Below are positions 58,977 to 64,000 of a DNA stretch of 64,000 nucleotides, in pieces. This stretch comes from Chloroflexi bacterium 54-19 (GTDB lineage Bacteria; Chloroflexota; Chloroflexia; Chloroheliales; Chloroheliaceae), in the NCBI GenBank assembly GCA_001898225.1, contig MKTJ01000052.1, positions 1-64,000 on the forward strand, read 5' to 3'. The position numbers and the translations under genes were made by a program. The notes under the pieces are model-generated. The model worked only from the letters and a program-made list of their open reading frames with translations, did not search any database and was not told the origin of the DNA. How positions within the stretch are numbered: position 1 is the stretch's first letter; every line of letters begins with the position of its first letter.

Positions 58977-59497
58977 TATTTCCTCTTTCCTAGCACAACC
59001 GCGCCAATCAAGGCCACCAGCAATAACAGGGAGGTCAGTTCAAAAGGCAACAGGAACTGGGTGAACAGGGCCTGACCGAAGGCCTCGACCGAGCCGTAGG
59101 TGCTGCCGGTCTGGGTCACGCTGGTAGCCAGGTCAGGCTGAGTGCCGCTGGTGAAGGCGTACAGTAAGCCGCCGACCAGCACGCAGGCCAGGACCAGGCC
59201 CAGCGTTATCGCTCCACCCTGTTGCAGACGATGTTTGTCCCGCAGAATATTCTCGCCTTGCGGGTTAAGGAGTGTTACCACGAACAGGAAAAGGACCAGG
59301 ATGGCCCCGGCGTAGACAATCAGTTGGGCCGCAAACATAAACTGGGCGTGCAGCAAGAGAAAAATCGTCGCCAGGCTCACCAGGTTTAATAGCAACATCA
59401 GGGCGCTATAGACCGCGTTCGGCATCAGGACGACACCCAGGGCCGATACCAGGGCCAACGCCCCGGCAATAATCAGAACAACCTGCTCGACAATCAT
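58976..59497 (-). CDS. nuoJ: NADH-quinone oxidoreductase subunit J
   Basis: 173 residues, five helices. VYSALMLLLNLVSLATIFLLLHAQFMFAAQLIVYAGAILVLFLFVV is the classic NuoJ core (only parts quoted: LLLHAQFMFAAQLIVYAGA). ATG 59497, two bases after the nuoI stop, is supported by an AGGAGG inside nuoI; the upstream extension is nuoI in another frame. Confidence 0.93.
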   Translation of the reverse strand: MIVEQVVLIIAGALALVSALGVVLMPNAVYSALMLLLNLVSLATIFLLLHAQFMFAAQLIVYAGAILVLFLFVVTLLNPQGENILRDKHRLQQGGAITLGLVLACVLVGGLLYAFTSGTQPDLATSVTQTGSTYGSVEAFGQALFTQFLLPFELTSLLLLVALIGAVVLGKRK

Positions 59498-59498
59498 A

Positions 59499-60203
59499 TT
59501 AGGACTGTCCCTCCTCGTCAGCCGGTTGAATAGTGCTTCCGGGTAAAGCTTTCGGGGTCGCATCGCCGGGCGGCACTACCGGAGCCGCTTTGCGGAGCGG
59601 TTTCGGGGCACCCGGTTCTTTTACTTCCAGGGGTAAATTCCCGCGCCCCACGGCGGCGGCGGTGGTTTCCCAGCCGTCAAACACACCTTTGAAGTCAGGG
59701 ATGAGCGGTTTGGCTTCCGGTGGCGGGGTCGGTTCCCAGGCCAGGGCTGCGCCACGGGTGGCGGTGCCGACCGGTTCCAGCAAGTCCTGCTTGTTATAGA
59801 GCATGCTGGTACGGGTGTAAGTCGCCAGGGCCGTATTGTTTTCGAGGGTAATCGCCCCGGTCGGGCAAGCCGCCTGGCAGTAGCCGCAGAAAATGCAGCG
59901 CAGCATATCTACCTGGAAGACCTTGGCAAAACGTTCGCCCGGCGAATTTGGTTTTCCGGGGTCGTTTTCAGCCGGTTCGATATAGATTGCGTCTGCCGGG
60001 CAGGTGCCGCTGCACAACATACAGGCGATACACCGTTCGAGGCCGTTATCGTAGCGGTGCAGGACATGACGACCCCGGACGCGTGCCGGAAGGTTGCGTA
60101 CCTGTTCGGGATACTGGACCGTTACGGGCTTCGAAAAAAAGTTTTTGAGGGTAATGCCCATACCCTTGAGCGATTCGGCAGTAGATTTGAATGGATTTGC
60201 CAT
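59499..60203 (-). CDS. nuoI: NADH-quinone oxidoreductase subunit I
   Basis: 234 residues. Two 4Fe-4S ferredoxin motifs, CIACMLCSGTCP and CIFCGYCQAACP, carry clusters N6a and N6b in the peripheral arm. The C-terminal 80 residues are a Pro/Ala/Lys-rich extension (APKPLRKAAPVVPPGD) not seen in shorter NuoI proteins. ATG 60203. Confidence 0.94.
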   Translation of the reverse strand: MANPFKSTAESLKGMGITLKNFFSKPVTVQYPEQVRNLPARVRGRHVLHRYDNGLERCIACMLCSGTCPADAIYIEPAENDPGKPNSPGERFAKVFQVDMLRCIFCGYCQAACPTGAITLENNTALATYTRTSMLYNKQDLLEPVGTATRGAALAWEPTPPPEAKPLIPDFKGVFDGWETTAAAVGRGNLPLEVKEPGAPKPLRKAAPVVPPGDATPKALPGSTIQPADEEGQS

Positions 60204-60297
60204 TTCTATCCTTACTTCACTTCAGAAATTTTCTCGAAAGAGAGCTTTACATAACCAGCAAGACGCCTGAGACGCTTTTTACTTACCAGGCTGTTCT

Positions 60298-61311
60298 CTA
60301 GGAAACTATCGCCACCACGACGCTGACAATAATCAGGTTGAGCGCCGCCAGGGGAATTAGGACCTGCCAGCCAAGGTGCATCAGCCGGTTGTATTTGAGG
60401 CGGGGCAGGGTGGCCCGCAGCCAGACAAAGCCGAACATTAACAGGCTGACTTTAGCGACAAACCACAAGGGCGCGGCCCAGTCCCAGCCCCAACCGAGGT
60501 CAATAAGAGGCTGGTAACCACCCAGGAACATGGTCGTGGCGATGCTGGAAACGGTAATCATGTTGATGTACTCGGCGGCGAAGAAAAGCGCCCAGCTCAT
60601 CCCGCTATACTCGGTCAGGTACCCGGCGACCAACTCTTGCTCCGCTTCCGGTAAGTCGAAGGGGGCGCGGTTGGTTTCGGCGACGGCGGCGGTGCAATAG
60701 ACGATAAACGCGATAATCGCCGGTAGGAAGAACCAGTTCCAGAAGTTGCCGCTCTGGGCCGCCACAATATCCTGCATCCGTAACGAGTGAGTCAGGACAA
60801 TTACACTCAGGAGCGACAGGCCCAGGGCCAACTCGTACGAGATAATCTGGGCCGAAGCGCGGATAGCGCCCAGCAGCGAATATTTGTTGCCGCTGCTCCA
60901 CCCGGCCAGGGTAATCGCGTAGACGCCCATCGAGGAAATCGCCAGGATGTAGAGCACCCCGATGTTAACGTCCGCGATAAAGAATTTAGCCCCAAAGATA
61001 TTGAGACCGTCCGGGCCCAGCGGGATAACCGCGTAGGCGGTCATGGCGATGGTCAGGGCCAGGATAGGCGCGAACGAATAAATCGGGTTTTTGGCCTCTT
61101 TGGGTTTGAGACTCTCCTTAAAGAGCAGCTTTACGGCGTCAGCGATAGGCTGTAATAAACCGAAAGGGCCGACCCGGTTAGGGCCGTAGCGGTTTTGGAA
61201 GCGGCCCACCAGCTTGCGCTCGAATAAACTGGAATAGAGGCCGAGGCCACCGAGCCCCCCGGCGACAATCAGGGCTTTTATAACGAAACTAAGAACGTCA
61301 GTCCACTGCAT
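60298..61311 (-). CDS. nuoH: NADH-quinone oxidoreductase subunit H
   Basis: 337 residues, eight helices. Family motifs RFQNRYGPNRVGPFGLLQPIAD (quoted in part), WSSGNKYSLLGAIRA and AETNRAPFDLPEAEQELVAG (quinone-site and E-channel residues) are intact. It lies 12 bases after nuoG and 94 bases before nuoI. Confidence 0.95.
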   Translation of the reverse strand: MQWTDVLSFVIKALIVAGGLGGLGLYSSLFERKLVGRFQNRYGPNRVGPFGLLQPIADAVKLLFKESLKPKEAKNPIYSFAPILALTIAMTAYAVIPLGPDGLNIFGAKFFIADVNIGVLYILAISSMGVYAITLAGWSSGNKYSLLGAIRASAQIISYELALGLSLLSVIVLTHSLRMQDIVAAQSGNFWNWFFLPAIIAFIVYCTAAVAETNRAPFDLPEAEQELVAGYLTEYSGMSWALFFAAEYINMITVSSIATTMFLGGYQPLIDLGWGWDWAAPLWFVAKVSLLMFGFVWLRATLPRLKYNRLMHLGWQVLIPLAALNLIIVSVVVAIVS

Positions 61312-61323
61312 GGGTGGTTTTCC

Positions 61324-63597
61324 TTATCCTCGCTTTTCCGGGGTCTCGCCCGATGCTTCTAACGCCTGTTCCAGCTCGGCGTTAGCGGTTCCGATTAAAA
61401 CTTCCGAAGTGGGCCGGATGCTGGTCTGCAACCAGTCCGGTAGTGTTTCCGAGCGGGTTTCGCGCGCCACTGGCCGCAGGGTGCCTTCCTGGCCCAGGTT
61501 GTTAAAGCTCAACCCGTTGTAGAGCGGCGTTACCCGTGTAATTTCGTCGAACAGGCCCTGCGAATTGCGGGTCTTGACCTCTGCACCTAACCGGCTTGCC
61601 AGTTCCAGCAGGATGGCGGCATCAGGAGCGATGCCCTGGAGCGGCTGGATAGCGGCGGCGATTTGCTGCACCCGGCCCTCGGTGTTGGTGAAAGTCCCTT
61701 CTTTTTCGGCGAAGGAGGACGACGGCAGCACCACGTGGGCGCGTTCGGCGGTTTCGCTAAGGAATTGTTCCTGGACTACCAGGAGTTCCAGGTTGGCAAT
61801 CGCGTCTCCGCCCAGGCCGAGTTCCTGCAAGTGTTTGACCGGGTTCGCGCCCATCACCAGCAAGGCTTTGAGCGGGGTCTGGCCGTGCGCGCCGAGCATT
61901 TCCTGGTAGCCGAGGCCCTGGGTGGTCGAAGTGTAGCCGGGGCCAAAGCCAGGGGTGATGCCCATGTCGAGCGCGCCCCAGGAGTTGTTGTCTTCGGTCA
62001 ATCGCCCGATACCGACACCCGCTTCGCCAAGCTGCCCGGTTACTACGGCCAGGCGGGCCAGGGTCGCGACCAGGTCTTTGTTACCGGCTACGTCCGGGGT
62101 CAGTTCGTCGTAAAGATAAGTGATGCGGTCGGCTCCTTCGAGCAGACCGGCCAACTGCTGCACTTCCGCGCCGAATTCGGTCCCGGCGTCGTACCCTTCG
62201 TACAGGCTGTCAAGAGCGGTTTTAATGCTTTCGGTCTGTAAGCCTTTGGCCGCGCCGCTTTTGGTCAGTTGAGCCAGCAGGGCATTGAGGGCGGCTTCTA
62301 CCTGGCCTTCGGCCACCGGGATACGTACCGTCGCGAAGCGGTCCAGGGCTTTGAGAGATGGGCCGATAATCGCCAGTTTCGCCCCGGCTTTGAGAGCCTT
62401 CTTAATCCGCAGTTCGACAATCGGCTGGCGGTCGCTGGGGTCAGCCCCGACCAGCACAATCAATTTGGCGGTGGAGAGCCCTTCAATCGTGGCGGTGTGA
62501 ATGGCCGGGATACTGGCGGCGGGTATCGAGCCGAACGAGCCGTGTTTGTGGTCGATATTCGGGGTACCGATCAGGCCGCGCAAAAGTTTCTGGAATATAT
62601 AAAGTTCTTCATTGGTGGAGTGCGTCCCGGCGATACCGCCGATAGCCTGGGCGCCGTGTTCCTGCTTGATAGTTTTCAGTTTGGAAGCCACGAAGTCGAA
62701 AGCTTCAGCCCAGGAAGCCGGTTCGAGGCGGCCACCCTTGCGAATAAGCGGGGTGCGGAGACGCTGTTCGCTGTGAATAAAGCCGTAGCCGTAGCGGCCC
62801 CGGTCGCACAGCCAGCCATCATCAATGGCGTCGTTGGTGCGGCTCATAAAGCGGACTACTTCGCGGCCCAGGCGGGTATCAATTTCGATGTTACAGCCGA
62901 CCGAGCAGTGGGCGCAGACGCTGGGGGTATGTTTGAGTTCCCAGGGGCGGGCGCGGAAGCGATAGGTCCGGCTGGTCAGGGCCCCTACCGGGCAGATTTC
63001 CGTGACGTTGCCGGAGAACTGGGAGACGTAGGGTTTGCCGGGGAAGGTACCGATTTCGGAATCGGCCCCGCGCTCGATGATAATCAACCCTTCGTCCTGG
63101 ACGATTTCGTTTCCGAAGCGGACGCAGCGCTGGCACATGATGCAGCGTTCGCGGTCGAGGGCGATGGTCGGCCCGAGTTCGAGGGCTTTACCGAGATGGC
63201 GTTTTTCTTCCTGGAAGCGCCCGGTGGACTGGCCGTATTCCACAGCGTAGTTCTGCAAATCGCACTCGCCGCCTTTGTCACAAATCGGGCAATCGAGCGG
63301 GTGGTTAATCAGCAAAAATTCCATCACGCCGCCGCGCGCCTTTTCGGCGTAGGTGCTTTCGGTCCGCACGACCATACCCTCGGCAATAGCGGTGGTGCAG
63401 GCGGCCTGGGGTTTGGGGGTCTTTTCGACTTCCACCAGGCAAATCCGGCACGCCCCTAAAGGCGGCATCTTGGGGTGGTAGCAATAAATCGGGATAAAGA
63501 TGCCCGCATCTTTAGCCGCCTGCCAGATAGTTTGACCTTTGCGGCCTTTGACTGCCTGACCGTTAATGGATAAATTTACGTACTCTACGTCTGCCAT
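61324..63597 (-). CDS. nuoG: NADH-quinone oxidoreductase subunit G
   Basis: 757 residues, the large iron-sulfur subunit of the peripheral arm. N-terminal 2Fe-2S ferredoxin domain (CYHPKMPPLGACRICLVEV), the histidine/cysteine cluster region (CDKGGECDLQNYA), two 4Fe-4S motifs (CIMCQRCVRFG, CPVGALT), then CAHCSVGCNIEID for the extra N7-type cluster, and the molybdopterin-like domain without molybdenum. It is the first gene of the operon in this window; nuoA-F are elsewhere. Confidence 0.95.
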   Translation of the reverse strand: MADVEYVNLSINGQAVKGRKGQTIWQAAKDAGIFIPIYCYHPKMPPLGACRICLVEVEKTPKPQAACTTAIAEGMVVRTESTYAEKARGGVMEFLLINHPLDCPICDKGGECDLQNYAVEYGQSTGRFQEEKRHLGKALELGPTIALDRERCIMCQRCVRFGNEIVQDEGLIIIERGADSEIGTFPGKPYVSQFSGNVTEICPVGALTSRTYRFRARPWELKHTPSVCAHCSVGCNIEIDTRLGREVVRFMSRTNDAIDDGWLCDRGRYGYGFIHSEQRLRTPLIRKGGRLEPASWAEAFDFVASKLKTIKQEHGAQAIGGIAGTHSTNEELYIFQKLLRGLIGTPNIDHKHGSFGSIPAASIPAIHTATIEGLSTAKLIVLVGADPSDRQPIVELRIKKALKAGAKLAIIGPSLKALDRFATVRIPVAEGQVEAALNALLAQLTKSGAAKGLQTESIKTALDSLYEGYDAGTEFGAEVQQLAGLLEGADRITYLYDELTPDVAGNKDLVATLARLAVVTGQLGEAGVGIGRLTEDNNSWGALDMGITPGFGPGYTSTTQGLGYQEMLGAHGQTPLKALLVMGANPVKHLQELGLGGDAIANLELLVVQEQFLSETAERAHVVLPSSSFAEKEGTFTNTEGRVQQIAAAIQPLQGIAPDAAILLELASRLGAEVKTRNSQGLFDEITRVTPLYNGLSFNNLGQEGTLRPVARETRSETLPDWLQTSIRPTSEVLIGTANAELEQALEASGETPEKRG

Positions 63598-63977
63598 CCG
63601 TAATTTTCCCTGCTCTAGCCTTTAAAGCTCACGTGAAAAAGTTATCCGTCCTGTGGATAAGACTTTTTGCCCTTCTGGCCCGCTATAGTTACCCATGTTG
63701 CTAAATTTTTGTAAAACTCTAGCCGGAGGCTGTCTCCGGCTAATCCTGAGCTGGTTCGTTGTGTTCTAGTGCATTATACCATTAGTTAAGGATTTATCAA
63801 TAATAATGGCGGTTAGAATGTGATATTTTCTACAAATTAGTCCCACACCTCCTCATTCTTTTATTCCACCTGGTGCTTCCCCTATGCTGATAGGATTTTT
63901 TAAAATAAAGAAATGATAGCGGCTAAATATTTATTCTTGTAAGACCTGCTTTACTTTTGTATAATTAAATATAATTT
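63598..63977. other. Gene-free stretch at the right edge, with a nuoG leader hairpin
   Basis: Holds AGCCGGAG (63721-63728)/CTCCGGCT (63734-63741), a perfect 8-bp stem about 125 bases upstream of nuoG, which could be an attenuator or promoter-proximal stem. A plus-strand promoter TTGTAA (63937-63942)-17-TATAAT (63960-63965) faces the right edge. No protein gene seen. Confidence 0.5.
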
Positions 63978-64000
63978 ACCCTTTTAGCTCAGTGTTGAAG
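63978..64000 (+). tRNA. Possible start of a tRNA, cut by the window edge
   Basis: TAGCTCAGT (63985-63993) is the usual start of a tRNA D-arm, seven bases after a plausible 5' end, and a good promoter lies just upstream. The usual GG of the D-loop is not seen in TGTTGAAG, and the rest lies outside the window. Confidence 0.25.

Noticed and set aside
62269-63459. A 396-codon open frame on the plus strand
   Set aside because: Antisense of nuoG, low-complexity and Gly/Phe/Ala-rich, no motif, no ribosome-binding site.
1-64000. CRISPR arrays, prophage, complete insertion sequences, rRNA genes
   Set aside because: No regularly spaced repeats, cas, integrase, transposase or rRNA sequence was seen anywhere in the window.

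Overview
The window looks like chromosomal DNA from a free-living bacterium of moderate GC, most probably a member of the phylum Chloroflexota. The clues are the overall gene repertoire, a secreted glycosidase ending in tandem GGL/FERxRxEYHPEN-type repeats that I associate with this phylum, S53 peptidase, DUF4032 and RDD proteins, and a nuoG-N gene order. The phylum call is an inference from gene style; there is no rRNA in the window. I see no prophage, integrase, complete insertion sequence or CRISPR array.

Layout. 1-11.6 kb: scpB, a seven-helix membrane protein, the tRNA methylthiotransferase mtaB, two small membrane proteins, a TacA/TacT-type toxin-antitoxin pair with a clear operator, a two-domain rhodanese, a histidine kinase with a degraded ATP-binding domain, two related membrane-anchored proteins, a Nudix hydrolase and a NarL-type sensor kinase. 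11.6-18 kb: a broken YefM-type antitoxin, pfkA, then a coupled operon of threonine dehydratase, trans-3-hydroxyproline dehydratase and a molybdopterin oxidoreductase. 18-25 kb: a cysteine-rich copper-binding-type protein, a small double-glycine-leader peptide with a pilin-like core, family-4 uracil-DNA glycosylase, galK-gmk, a long intergenic region that looks like a structured RNA gene, trxA, DUF366-queD and an atypical HesB-type protein. 25-33 kb: acetyltransferase, GH5-like enzyme, RDD protein, acyl-CoA synthetase, a second double-glycine peptide and an S53 peptidase. 34-36 kb: a toxin with a guanyl-specific ribonuclease C-terminus and a barstar-like immunity gene. 36-43 kb: greA-lysS, an enoyl-CoA hydratase relative with a large low-complexity insertion, an XRE regulator, and ruvB-queA. 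43.5-52.6 kb: a candidate small RNA, a DUF4032/TIM-barrel/SDR/glycosyltransferase cluster, dienelactone hydrolase, tandem acetyltransferases, and an HNH nuclease behind a long structured leader. 52.7-63.6 kb: respiratory complex I genes nuoG-H-I-J-K-L-M-N, with a DinB-like gene inserted between nuoK and nuoL; nuoA-F are not here.

The most novel-looking items are: (1) the ribonuclease toxin/barstar pair whose toxin carries an N-terminal motif like that of extracellular contractile injection system cargo; (2) two unlinked single-gene peptides with near-identical 34-residue double-glycine leaders, one with a core that copies the ends of DUF1559 pilin-like proteins; (3) a roughly 450-nt candidate structured RNA between gmk and trxA with its own promoter and terminator; (4) a candidate small RNA near 43.6 kb; and (5) several families of short dispersed repeats, one with a covarying double hairpin.

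All calls come from reading the sequence by eye. Family names rest on recognised motifs, not on searches.
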